Positions 8,843 through 16,550 of a stretch of 64,000 bases of DNA are shown in pieces (the first letter of the stretch is position 1; the number at the start of each line of letters is the position of its first letter). The translations under genes were made by a program, and so were the position numbers. Origin of the DNA: CBDCYS01 sp965226245. Lineage in GTDB: Bacteria; Acidobacteriota; Terriglobia; Bryobacterales; UBA6623. The notes beneath the pieces were generated by a model. That model was not told where the DNA came from. It saw only the letters and a program-made list of their open reading frames with translations, and made no database searches. Location: the NCBI GenBank assembly GCA_965226245.1, contig CBDDCL010000015.1, positions 62,001-126,000 on the forward strand, written 5' to 3'.

Positions 8843-9988
8843 GTGCTTAACAGGGAACCAGCGAGCACGAGAAAGCGAGTCCTCGTTGCAGTGGTGTCCG
8901 TGCTGCTAGTTGTGGGTGCGATCGAGGCTGTTGTGGTCCCGCTCGAAATTCTCGTACCTTCCGAGTTCCGGGACCGGCAGGCAACGCTCTACGGCCTGTT
9001 TGAGCCTCATCCCGAACTTGGCTTTCGAGCCCGGCCGAATCTGCGCGGCTTCGAAATCACCTGGATGCAAAACTCGCTTCACGCGAGTTACAGCACCGAC
9101 GAGCTGGGCTTCCGCAATGCGGGCCGGGACTACGATCACAGCGAAGTATTCTTTGTCGGAGATTCGTTTACGTGGGGAATGTGGCTGCCACGAGAGGAAA
9201 CTTTTCCGGACCTGGTTGGCCGGAGGCTCGGAAAGGCCGTCTCGAATCTGGGCCAGCAGAGCTACTACATGGAGCAGTACGAGAAGATCCTGCGCGGGTT
9301 TCTCGGCCGCTATAACCCCCGCTACGTGGCGATTTGCGTCTTTGCCAATGACCTGACAGCGCCGTTGAGCGATGACGATCTGGCGAACTTCCATGAAAGA
9401 TTCGGCTGGGATCAATACCGTGAGTTTCCGCCCTACAAGAAGTTTTTTATCTATCAGGCTTCCCAGTTCATCGGGCGGCAGTGGCGGCGATTGGCTGTTG
9501 CCGCGGGCACGGAGGCGGCTCCCGCGCCGTCCCACCTGGACCACGAAACCAACGAAGCAGGCATGGAGTTCTACCGCCAGTTGGGCGCTCACCCCTACTA
9601 CTTCACGCAGTCGTACGACGCCGGGATCGAGGCGGTGTTCCGGCGCCTGTTGGAGTTCGTCCAGAAACACGAGGTGACGCCTGTTGTGTTCTTGTTGCCC
9701 TCCAAGGAATCTGCCAATAAGCAGGAGTATCTCAAGATCTTTCCCAGCGATTACCTCGAAATCGAGGAAACCGGTTATCGCCGCCTCTGTGAAATAGCCA
9801 CTGACCTCGGAGTTGCCTGCTTGGACCTGACATCCGCCTTCCGGCGGGCGAGCGAGATGAGAGACACCTATTTCAAACGCGACCCGCATTGGAACCGCGA
9901 GGGGCACCGGCTAGCAGCCGAAGAGATGCTGAAGTATTTTGACGGGCGAATTAAAAGGTCAACGGCGGAATTGAAGCGTACACGGTGA
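8843..9988 (+). CDS. membrane-anchored SGNH/GDSL hydrolase-like protein
   Basis: The 381-residue protein has a GTG start after AGGG. Residues 12-38 form one transmembrane anchor. The SGNH blocks are visible: GDSFTWG (nucleophile Ser108), Asn169 in FANDL, and Asp347/His349 in DPHWNREGH. This layout resembles AlgX/DltD-like or periplasmic acyl-group esterases and O-acetyltransferase partners that add or remove acyl groups on exported polysaccharides. Close spacing to the FkbM gene supports a shared role in glycan decoration. The specific substrate cannot be read from the sequence. Confidence 0.75.
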   Translation: MLNREPASTRKRVLVAVVSVLLVVGAIEAVVVPLEILVPSEFRDRQATLYGLFEPHPELGFRARPNLRGFEITWMQNSLHASYSTDELGFRNAGRDYDHSEVFFVGDSFTWGMWLPREETFPDLVGRRLGKAVSNLGQQSYYMEQYEKILRGFLGRYNPRYVAICVFANDLTAPLSDDDLANFHERFGWDQYREFPPYKKFFIYQASQFIGRQWRRLAVAAGTEAAPAPSHLDHETNEAGMEFYRQLGAHPYYFTQSYDAGIEAVFRRLLEFVQKHEVTPVVFLLPSKESANKQEYLKIFPSDYLEIEETGYRRLCEIATDLGVACLDLTSAFRRASEMRDTYFKRDPHWNREGHRLAAEEMLKYFDGRIKRSTAELKRTR

Positions 9989-10083
9989 CGGAGCGCGGGA
10001 CCGCCATCCCCACACGAGCATCCTTGCCCTGTATCAGGGGTGCAGGGCGGCGGCGTTGTGGGCGGATGCGGGATGCAGCTGCT

Positions 10084-11205
10084 TCACGCTCTCTCCAGGA
10101 TCATCGCCCCCGCCATCGCGCCCGCCGCGCAAATGCTGATGAGTCCCAGCCCGGCGTTGCGGCGGGCCATCTCGTAAGCGAGGGTCGTCGTAATTCGTCC
10201 GCCGGTAGCGGCCCAAGGGTGACCGACGGCAATCGAGCTGCCACACACGTTTACGCAGTCCCAATTGATAGGGCCTGTTGGATCTCCCTTCCACCCTTGC
10301 TCCCAGGCCATTGTATTGGCGAGCACCTGGGCGCCAAAAGCCTCGTGGATTTCAATGAGATCCATCTGTTCGAGCGTCAGGCCCGTGCGCTTCAACAGCC
10401 GCGGGACAACCAGACCGGGCGCCATCAGCAAACCCTCGGCCAGCTCGATAGCTCCATACTCCATTCCGCGAATGAACGCCAGCGGCTCGCGCCCTTCCGC
10501 TCGGGTCCTTTCTTCACTCATGAGCAGAACGGCGGACGCGCCGTCTGTCACCGGAGAGGAGTTACCGGCCGTAAGCGTACCTTCGGCGCCGAAAACCGGA
10601 TTCAGCGAAGCCAAGGCCTCGAGCGAGGTTTCGGTGCGGGGTCCCGAGTCATGCTCCACGTCTTCGAGCGGATAAATCTCCCCGGCCAGGTTGTCGCGGG
10701 CGGCTACCGCGTTGCGGTGGCTGGCTAGCGCAATTTCGTCTTGCCGTTGCCTGGGGATATCCCATTCCTTGCGCGTGATCTCGCCGTGGTCTCCCATCGT
10801 CAAACCGCTCGACGGTTCGCGAAAGGTGCTGGGATCGGCACGGGAAAGAGACTCCGCCCCGCCTGCAATCCCGCTCTCGAAGCGGCCGCTCGCGATCCCT
10901 TCAGCGACCGCCGTGATCGATCGTAATCCCGTGATGCAATAGGACGAAACAGTCTGCGCTTCGATCGATTTAGGCAGCCCTGTCTCGAAGACGATCTCGC
11001 GCGCCAGGTTGGGCTTACCCGGCTCCGGAACTACCACCCCGAAAGTGATCGCATCGATCGTCCCCGCGTCGATGCCGTGCGCGTCAATCAGACCCCGGAC
11101 CGCGTGCTTGGCCAGCGCGAGCGGCCCCAGATCTTTGAAAGCTTTGCCGGATTTGACGAAGGGCGTCCGGCCACCCGCGACAATGGCAACTCTTCGGAGG
11201 TCCAT
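10084..11205 (-). CDS. thiolase / acetyl-CoA C-acyltransferase
   Basis: This thiolase-fold enzyme does thiolytic cleavage or condensation of acyl-CoA. The nucleophile Cys90 lies in SSYCITG; HEAF has His287, GHPWAATGGR has His329 and CAAGAMAG supplies the second catalytic Cys359. ATG is preceded by GAGGCTGAG. At 373 residues it is shorter than typical FadA/FadI-type members of 390-430. The gap falls between GGAESLS (115-121) and STFREPSSGLTMG (126-138), where relatives carry a longer loop. All catalytic residues remain, so it may be active. No fadB-like partner lies beside it. Confidence 0.88.
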   Translation of the reverse strand: MDLRRVAIVAGGRTPFVKSGKAFKDLGPLALAKHAVRGLIDAHGIDAGTIDAITFGVVVPEPGKPNLAREIVFETGLPKSIEAQTVSSYCITGLRSITAVAEGIASGRFESGIAGGAESLSRADPSTFREPSSGLTMGDHGEITRKEWDIPRQRQDEIALASHRNAVAARDNLAGEIYPLEDVEHDSGPRTETSLEALASLNPVFGAEGTLTAGNSSPVTDGASAVLLMSEERTRAEGREPLAFIRGMEYGAIELAEGLLMAPGLVVPRLLKRTGLTLEQMDLIEIHEAFGAQVLANTMAWEQGWKGDPTGPINWDCVNVCGSSIAVGHPWAATGGRITTTLAYEMARRNAGLGLISICAAGAMAGAMILERA

Positions 11206-11299
11206 TTTTTCTCAGCCTCGGTTACGGAATTCGAGCCGCGTGAGTCTCAACCCTCACCCTATCACTACTATCAGCGAGGCCCAGATGCCTCGAGCGGGC

Positions 11300-11350
11300 C
11301 GGTGAGCAGATTTGAGCGGGTTTTGAAAAATTCGCACTCCTTTTGTTCGG
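11300..11350 (-). repeat. dispersed repeat A, copy 2
   Basis: Reverse-orientation copy containing GAACAAAAGGAGTGCGAATT and CCCGCTCAAATCTGCTCACC on the minus strand. It lies between the thiolase start and the truncated HTH gene. Confidence 0.6.
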
Positions 11351-11500
11351 CTTTGTTTCAGGGGCGGCCCGGGCGCGCCGGCGAGATGGAGTTGTGGCTG
11401 GCCGCACGGCTCAGCACGGCACGCCGGAGGGCATTAGGTTGGGACCGGCGCGTTTTGATTAGATTGCGGGTGGTGGCTGCTGGGGACGGCGACGTCTTGG

Positions 11501-11630
11501 ACTTGATGGATGGGAGGTGATTTGGGGTCTTGACCGCAGGCTGCCGCCTGCGGCTCTGTTGTTTCTTGCGGCGGGGTGAGCAGGTTTGAGCGGGTTTCGG
11601 AAAATTCGTACTCCTTTTGTTCGCCTTTTT
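11501..11630. repeat. dispersed repeats B and A (copy 3) joined
   Basis: Bases 11501-11578 are nearly the same as 53890-53966 (GTGATTTGGGGTCTTGACCG, then CTGCGGCTCTGTTGTTTCTT). Bases 11575-11630 are a reverse copy of repeat A (GGTGAGCAGGTTTGAGCGGG, then AAAATTCGTACTCC). They fall in the 3' part of a truncated HTH frame. Confidence 0.65.
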
Positions 11631-11683
11631 TGACGGGCGGGAGCGAGGTGCGACGGGGGGGTCGGGTTGATGGCGGGCCTGGG

Positions 11684-11745
11684 GGCCCAAGACATGTCGC
11701 CAAGAATGGCGACACGGCACGCAAGAATGCGTGCGCCATGTCTTG
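11684..11745. repeat. dispersed palindromic repeat C, copy 1
   Basis: Three nested palindromes in a row: GGGCCTGGGGGCCC, GTCGCCAAGAATGGCGAC and GGCACGCAAGAATGCGTGCG. The second and third recur in reverse orientation at 25918-25985. The copy interrupts an HTH coding sequence after ALLASRS. Confidence 0.65.
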
Positions 11746-12177
11746 CGGCTTTGGGTGTTTCGGTTGAGCGCGAGGCGAGCAGGGCTTCGATGGCGCGTTC
11801 TTGCGATGGTGTTAGGCCGTCGTTTCTGTCGTTGGACTGATTGATGGCCGTCACGTTGTTGACCGATGATTTTTTCATAGTGTAAGCCCTCCCACGTTTA
11901 AGCTAGCAAACGCCTGGAGGGTGAAATTGGGGGCCTCGGGGCCAAAGTGGCTGAAGTTATTGAGAATATATTTTTCAAATTTCCGTGACTGGTTGCGGGA
12001 GTTTTTGAAAATGGGGTGCTTTTGTGAGGGAGCGACTGCTTCGCACGCAAGGATCGCGGGGTTTCGGATGGAGGCACGGCGGCTAGTTTCGGTTGGTCGT
12101 GTCGCCGTGGGGCGCACGGACGGCCCGGCGCGGCCACCGAACTTGGTTGGGGAGGTATTGTTTTGTGAGGGACCGGC

Positions 12178-12639
12178 CTATTTGAAATCAAGCCACGTGA
12201 CCGTGGCCGGCCGACCAGCGCTCTGGAAGGTCGTAGCCTGCCCGCCCCCGACTTTCGTGTCCGACTTTCGACTTTTGCCGGCTTTGTGTTCTGGGGTTCG
12301 GGCTCCGTCCCCGAACTCCCCCCGAACTCCCCCCCCATAACTCCCCCCCATGGAGTAGCGGGCAGCGCTGACCCGGCTGGCGGATGTGGCGTTCTTGTCT
12401 TCCATGATCTCATCGAGAGTGCCAGCGGCGCGGCCCGCCATGTGCTGGAGGTGGGTTGCGAGCTGGGTCAGCGAGAGCTGCCGGACACGCCGGATAGCGC
12501 TTTGAAATTCCTCCTCTTGCAGCCAGCGATAGAGGGTACGCTCTCCAACCCCGGCGTGTTTCGCCGCGCTGGGAATACTGGTGCAGACGGTCAAAGATTC
12601 GACGGCGCGGAGCTGAAGTGGTGTAAGTTGTTTATTCAT
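12178..12639 (-). CDS. helix-turn-helix protein (phBC6A51-like), second intact copy
   Basis: It begins MNKQLTPLQLRAVESL and carries the helix-turn-helix SAAKHAGVGERTLYRWLQEEEF near residues 23-46. A helical region follows (LTQLATHLQHMAGRAAGTLDEIM) up to SAARYSMGG near residue 120. After that a run of GGGGGGAGTT-type micro-repeats (12313-12352) makes a Gly-rich stretch, so the C-terminus may be extended artificially. It is more distant in sequence from the 6640 protein than the truncated copy is. Role unknown; it probably binds DNA. Confidence 0.6.
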   Translation of the reverse strand: MNKQLTPLQLRAVESLTVCTSIPSAAKHAGVGERTLYRWLQEEEFQSAIRRVRQLSLTQLATHLQHMAGRAAGTLDEIMEDKNATSASRVSAARYSMGGSYGGGVRGEFGDGARTPEHKAGKSRKSDTKVGGGQATTFQSAGRPATVTWLDFK

Positions 12640-13141
12640 AATGAGTTCCTTTAGTGAATGGCAGAATATGGCAGTGTTTGAGGCAATTTCGGTCTAAGAA
12701 CGGAGACCGCTCGGGGCCGCGTAGCCAGGCGGCACTTTGTGGCGCGTTGCAATTGCTTCATCACTCACACGATAGCAAGCGGCGTAGGGGATTCCAGGGC
12801 TCTGGATCGCTACATGACTGAAAATGAAGACAATACTTTTTTAAAAAATACGTGACTGGGAAGAGACAATCGGGGATTTTGACGGTTTGTCGATGACGCG
12901 AGGGTGGTGGATGGGATGGGATCTTCGGCTGCGAATCGGAAGGGGAATAGTGTCAGTTTGCCTAGTGATTTCGTGAGTTTTTTGCCAGAAATGAGGTTGT
13001 CTATATGGCTTGCCCATGGCATTGCGGCGGCGGGGGAATCGGTCGGAGCGCGTCGGCCGGCTTCCCGGGTCAGGTATTCAATCTTGAGACTCAGCCAATT
13101 CTCGGATGAGGGAATCGCGCTGGGCTGCCCGCTGAGCCCGG
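12640..13141. other. intergenic region without recognisable gene
   Basis: Open frames on both strands here have no family signature. I see only low-complexity pieces (a T/A-rich stretch near 12835-12850). Confidence 0.4.
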
Positions 13142-13285
13142 TCATGGGGGCTTTTTTCCCGCGGTCCGTGTTTCGAGATAGAAACGCCGGTCGTCGTCGA
13201 GCAGGAAGACGTCCTGGCGATTGTTGCCCCGTTGCGTGATGTGATGCGGCACACCCGCCGCCACCAGCCGGGCCATCCGAGCCAT
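13142..13285 (-). pseudogene. N-terminal remnant of a REP-associated tyrosine transposase (RAYT/IS200-like)
   Basis: The 47-codon frame starts MARMARLVAAGVPHHITQRG, followed by NNRQDVFLLDDDRRFYLE. It has the RAYT opening, where a VPHHITQRGN-type stretch marks the HUH-like fold. The frame then runs into a stop and the catalytic tyrosine region is gone. Palindromic GGGGACAG-type repeats nearby are the kind of sequence such enzymes move. This fragment cannot be active. Confidence 0.75.
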
Positions 13286-13551
13286 TCGGTTAGTGAAGAG
13301 TCGCTATTGTCTCACAGTTCGGGAGCTGTCCCCGATCTCTTTCCGATCTCTTTAAAAGCCAGCCAAGGAAGAGCCACGTTCCAGGGTGTACTCGACGACG
13401 CGACACGCGGCGGGCTTGCACGTGGGGCGCTGAAGTTCGCCCGAGAAATGCCGGAACAGCGGGTCGAGGAGCTTCACGCCCACCTGGGCCGGCTCATTGC
13501 GGTAACGGGGCGCGGCCCGTCAAGCTCAACGCGGACGACGGAGGCCAGTCA

Positions 13552-13695
13552 TTGAAGCCCCCCGGCCCCGACATAGCCGAGCAAACCGAAGAGCTGAAGG
13601 CTCTGCTCGAAACCGCCGCGGACCTCATCGCGCTCATCAAGAGGAAGCTCGACCGCCTACCCGTGCCCATCGACGCGGAGGGAGGCCAGTCATGA
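13552..13695 (+). CDS. small hypothetical protein in an overlapping chain
   Basis: A 47-residue frame with TTG start: MKPPGPDIAEQTEELKALL, then ETAADLIALIKRKLDRLPV. It is amphipathic and mostly helical. Its start overlaps the stop of an upstream open frame ending at 13555 (GALKFAREMPEQRVEELHAHL), and its stop overlaps the ATG at 13692. Both junctions repeat the context GGAGGCCAGTCAT. This tight chain resembles phage or plasmid small-gene operons. No function recognised. Confidence 0.4.
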   Translation: MKPPGPDIAEQTEELKALLETAADLIALIKRKLDRLPVPIDAEGGQS

Positions 13696-14651
13696 AGCCT
13701 CCAATCAAGCCCCGCTCACGCCGGAAGCCACCGGCTATACCCTTCCCCGACGAAGAATACGCGCTCCAGAAAGCTGCTGAAGTCGTTCGACAAAATCCGC
13801 GTTATGGTTCCTTTGACCATGACTTTGCGGAATTCAAGATCGTCTTGCTCATGATGCGCAGCGATCTGCCCGAAGCCCGTGCCGCGATAAGTGCCGGCGA
13901 GAAATACAGACGCAAACGAACCCAAGAGAACCACGAGGCGTACGGGGATCGATTCCTCGAGTTCGTAAAGGTCGTGTTCGCTCCGGGCACTGACCCCGCG
14001 GGCGACGAGCTTGACCGAAGGCTCTTCCATGAGGTTGTCGAGCCGGGTAGTGAGCTAAATTGTGCGTTGCTTTTCAGAGTCTCCAGTTGTCTGATCCAGG
14101 TGGCGCTCCAGGGTCGCATCCCCAACCGGCGGAAAAACATGCAGGCCAACGAGGTATTGACCCTGGTAAGGCGTGGAGTAGCAGGTCGATCCAAAGTAGT
14201 CCACTTTGCGTCCTTCAAGCCGAACTACCGCCGGCACCGGAACCATACTCGGAACGAGAAGCTGCAGGCCGAACTCACTGCCATCTCGAACCAGGACATC
14301 GGCTTCCGCTTGCCCTCCTCCCGGGGCTTCCCAGTGAAGTCTGACCTTCGCTCCAACCGGCTGTCTTTCAAATCGGCGGCGCTCTCGGAGGACCCTAATC
14401 GCACCGACGAAGTAACCCCCGGTCTCCTCGTGACAATGCCGAACAACGGCTTTGCATTTTTTGGCCTTCTCGGTCGTGACCCAGACCATCTGACCGATTC
14501 GGAGCTGTTGCACGAGACCAAACCCGACCCCGCTTTGCAAGAAGTCCCGAATACTGATCTTCTCCGATTGCCGCTCGCCTTTGGCATTGACCCATTCGAC
14601 CTGACCGGGCTCATTGGCCGGGAGGCGAGGCTCACTCCGTTGTTCGGGTAG
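13692..14651 (+). CDS. hypothetical protein whose 3' half is antisense to the PilZ gene
   Basis: The first 120 or so residues look genuinely coding (PDEEYALQKAAEVVRQNPR, FAEFKIVLLMMRSDLPEARA, AYGDRFLEFVKVVF), and the ATG overlaps the preceding stop. From 14055 onward the frame runs opposite a convincing PilZ gene. Its composition there is what antisense of that gene gives, so the true protein probably ended earlier and the frame was joined to unrelated DNA. I give the whole open frame but trust only the N-terminal part. No family recognised. Confidence 0.35.
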   Translation: MKPPIKPRSRRKPPAIPFPDEEYALQKAAEVVRQNPRYGSFDHDFAEFKIVLLMMRSDLPEARAAISAGEKYRRKRTQENHEAYGDRFLEFVKVVFAPGTDPAGDELDRRLFHEVVEPGSELNCALLFRVSSCLIQVALQGRIPNRRKNMQANEVLTLVRRGVAGRSKVVHFASFKPNYRRHRNHTRNEKLQAELTAISNQDIGFRLPSSRGFPVKSDLRSNRLSFKSAALSEDPNRTDEVTPGLLVTMPNNGFAFFGLLGRDPDHLTDSELLHETKPDPALQEVPNTDLLRLPLAFGIDPFDLTGLIGREARLTPLFG

Positions 14652-14762
14652 CTCGGACCGCTGACTCCGACGCAGCAAGTTCGCCCCTGAGCGGATTCCC
14701 CGATGGAATGTCCTCAAAACACCGTGGAAAGAAGTCTGCACAGTTTGATTATGGGGATACAC
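14055..14762 (-). CDS. tandem PilZ-domain protein
   Basis: The C-terminal domain has the c-di-GMP signature: an RRRFERQP arginine motif (about 128-135) and DGSEFG (160-165), the D/NxSxxG motif. A LEGRKVDYFGSTCY...QYLVGL barrel end follows. The N-terminal half (about 46-122: EPRLPANEPGQVEW, ISIRDFLQSGVGFGL, AVVRHCHEETGGYFVGAI) looks like a second, degenerate PilZ barrel. It is therefore probably a c-di-GMP-responsive effector, and a GGDEF-EAL protein is encoded at 55.3-57.8 kb. The start is uncertain; the first 40 residues are weak. Confidence 0.78.
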   Translation of the reverse strand: MYPHNQTVQTSFHGVLRTFHRGIRSGANLLRRSQRSELPEQRSEPRLPANEPGQVEWVNAKGERQSEKISIRDFLQSGVGFGLVQQLRIGQMVWVTTEKAKKCKAVVRHCHEETGGYFVGAIRVLRERRRFERQPVGAKVRLHWEAPGGGQAEADVLVRDGSEFGLQLLVPSMVPVPAVVRLEGRKVDYFGSTCYSTPYQGQYLVGLHVFPPVGDATLERHLDQTTGDSEKQRTI

Positions 14763-14943
14763 ACTTCAGCCGACAACCCCCCATTGGTACCGCGGGGATC
14801 TAGTATTTCTGGTGTGCGCTAGGTAACCGCACCTAGAATCCAAACTCTAGGAAGTTCGTTGAATCATGGGGCCGGGCGACCGCTGATGTTGATGGAGGTC
14901 GCCTCAATCCAGGATGACTACCGGGACCGACAGAACGTGATTG

Positions 14944-15063
14944 ATGGCGATCGAAAAAAAAGCCCGCGGACTGAAACGCGCGGCTCTCGAGAAGTGGGAG
15001 CGCCATCTGCGTGCCATTATCGGCGAGCCGACCGAAGCGAAAGTGGTGGAGATCACCCGTTAG
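14944..15063 (+). CDS. small basic hypothetical protein
   Basis: A 39-residue frame (MAIEKKARGLKRAALEKWER, then HLRAIIGEPTEAKVVEITR). It is helical and lysine-rich, and ends 4 bases into the 3' end of the convergent 15060 gene. Coding-like composition is the only support; no family recognised. Confidence 0.3.
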   Translation: MAIEKKARGLKRAALEKWERHLRAIIGEPTEAKVVEITR

Positions 15064-15920
15064 GCGCTTCTCTTCTTTCGTCTTCGATACTCTCGTGATG
15101 CGTCTCGAACTGCTGCTTTCCGCCCGCAAGCAAGACAATAGGTTCGACGGTTAGCGTTCGGTTGTCGCCCGGGTATGTAGCTTTGCGCGCAAGCGGAGCA
15201 AGTTGCCAAACCGTCCGTTCGCCCAATGGCTAGCGCCAACTGAAGCGCTAAGTAACCGAAGAGATTCTCCACCCCGCCAGTCGAGTAATCCATGGAGGGA
15301 TGATGATGCGGCCATGAAAAAGATAGCCGCACTCCCCCAACAAATAAGAGTGCGTTCACTTGGTCTCCGATCAACCACCGCTGTTCGCTGACCGTTTTCC
15401 TGAAGTCGTCGCGGTCTCCTTTGATATTTATCCAGTCGCGCTTGGTCCCTTTTTTGTTGAGGTGGAGCCGTGCGGCAACATTCAGGATTGACTGAAAGTG
15501 CTGGGCGAATTTGAACCATGAGCGCACCGGCTCCCAGTAACTTTCCTCGAACGATCCACGGGGCTGGCAGCCGGCCCTGCCCGTCGCGATTGTGGAATTA
15601 TGGCTGCGGGGTAGATTGTGTTCTTCACAGATTCCAAAAACCCCCCACTCTTTCGCGAGCTTCAGTACTGCGTGCGGTGAATCTTTCCCAGCCAGGGAAA
15701 CAAATTTGTCGAGAACGCCTCCCCTGGGCCCAACTCTAGGCTTCTTAAGTTTGCACCAGCTCTCACCGCGCCGTGGTGAGCGCATGTTCCACGTCAGTCG
15801 ATCGCCGTCCAACTCAATAGTCTGAGCAACGATGATCTCGTTTGTTTGCGTTCGCCGCTCAAGCGATCGACCCTCCAACAACGGTAGTTCGGCCTCGATC
15901 CAATCTCCAGGAAGCGTCAT
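15060..15920 (-). CDS. hypothetical protein with C-terminal zinc-ribbon
   Basis: I take the ATG at 15920 (MTLPGDWIEAELPLL, 286 residues); a TTG two codons earlier is possible. The C-terminal 45 residues hold CSACAQSYIP, then RTYCLACGRKAAVRDASREY, then RRRKK. That is two CxxC pairs about 20 residues apart followed by a basic helix, a zinc-ribbon suited to nucleic-acid binding. The N-terminal part is not recognised. It is divergent from the HTH gene at 15992, so the 70-bp gap probably holds promoters for both. It may belong to an integrated element. Confidence 0.55.
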   Translation of the reverse strand: MTLPGDWIEAELPLLEGRSLERRTQTNEIIVAQTIELDGDRLTWNMRSPRRGESWCKLKKPRVGPRGGVLDKFVSLAGKDSPHAVLKLAKEWGVFGICEEHNLPRSHNSTIATGRAGCQPRGSFEESYWEPVRSWFKFAQHFQSILNVAARLHLNKKGTKRDWINIKGDRDDFRKTVSEQRWLIGDQVNALLFVGGVRLSFSWPHHHPSMDYSTGGVENLFGYLALQLALAIGRTDGLATCSACAQSYIPGRQPNANRRTYCLACGRKAAVRDASREYRRRKKRSA

Positions 15921-15991
15921 ACTCAAATGATACTACAATTCTGTACACGGATGTCAGCCTGTGAGACGATTAGATAGAAAAAGGAAACATC

Positions 15992-16210
15992 ATGCTGACA
16001 AACGATACTTCCCCCCTTGCTGATTACTATACCCGTGAAGATCTAGCACGCGATCTCAGGCGTAGCACAAGGACACTCGATCGCTGGCATAAGCAGCGGA
16101 TCGGCCCAACCCGAACGAAGGCCGGCGGCGGGCTGATTCTGTACCGAAAGAGCGCCGTTACTGAGTGGCTCGAAGCGCAGACCGAGGACACGGTGAGCTT
16201 GGAATGCTAG
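15992..16210 (+). CDS. excisionase/MerR-like helix-turn-helix protein
   Basis: The 72-residue protein has the short winged-helix layout: YYTREDLARDLRRSTRTLDR (helix-turn-helix), then WHKQRIGPTRTK, then GGLILYRKSAVTEWLEA. This is the usual form of phage or plasmid excisionases and small regulators. AAAAAGGAAAC precedes the ATG at good spacing. The next gene begins 8 bp after its stop, so the two form an operon. No integrase of matching type survives next to it. Confidence 0.7.
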   Translation: MLTNDTSPLADYYTREDLARDLRRSTRTLDRWHKQRIGPTRTKAGGGLILYRKSAVTEWLEAQTEDTVSLEC

Positions 16211-16217
16211 AAGGCTA

Positions 16218-16451
16218 ATGAGGGACGCCAAGCACCACCACACCACCGGCACGGTCGCTGAGGCGCTCACTCGCTCGATCAGCGAGCTGCGGCGGCTCAT
16301 CGACAATGTCGGTCCGGAGACTGCCCTCGGACTGGCGCTGACGACGGTCAAGGGCGCACTCCAGCGGATCGACCAAGGCCTGCCTGCCAGTCGTGATCAC
16401 TGGCTCTCAGTCGCCGCGGCGCTCAGGCGGGCTCAGAGGGGGCCGTCGTGA
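16218..16451 (+). CDS. small hypothetical protein downstream of the HTH gene
   Basis: A 77-residue, mainly helical protein (VAEALTRSISELRRLIDNVG, LTTVKGALQRIDQGLPAS). It is 8 bp from the HTH gene and its stop overlaps a GTG opening a further frame (16448-16642), most of which is tandem repeat. The spacing supports a real co-transcribed accessory gene. No family recognised. Confidence 0.45.
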   Translation: MRDAKHHHTTGTVAEALTRSISELRRLIDNVGPETALGLALTTVKGALQRIDQGLPASRDHWLSVAAALRRAQRGPS

Positions 16452-16466
16452 ATCCGATGATCACCC

Positions 16467-16550
16467 CCGATCTCTCCCTCCGATCTCTCCCGATCTCTCC
16501 CTCCGATCTCTCCCGATCTCTCCCGTCCCCATCTCTCCCCGATCTCTCCA
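16467..16550. repeat. tandem CCGATCTCT-type micro-repeat
   Basis: About eight imperfect copies of an 8-12 base unit (CGATCTCTCCCT / CGATCTCTCC). In the 16448-16642 frame it codes for a Ser/Leu/Pro/Asp-rich stretch. Two copies of the same core occur beside a REP-like motif at 13327-13350. Confidence 0.7.

Larger units (their letters stand above)
11459..11878 (-). pseudogene. truncated HTH gene related to the 6640 gene
   Basis: The start (MKKSSVNNV) leads into NDGLTPSQERAIEALLASRS, the same motif as in the 6640-7398 protein (DGLTPSQERAIRAMLTARS). Homology stops there, exactly where palindromic repeat C begins. The rest of the frame reads through repeats C, A and B and has low-complexity Pro/Arg composition. 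The recognition helix is missing, so I call it a repeat-interrupted remnant. A short N-terminal peptide could still be made. Confidence 0.6.

Noticed and set aside
8906..9907. 333-codon minus-strand frame
   Set aside because: Antisense to the SGNH hydrolase, which shows GDSF and DPHW motifs.
9985..10728. 247-codon plus-strand frame
   Set aside because: Lies antisense to the thiolase, which has all active-site motifs.
16467..16550. CRISPR-like array
   Set aside because: Units are 8-12 bases with no unique spacers; it is a simple tandem repeat.
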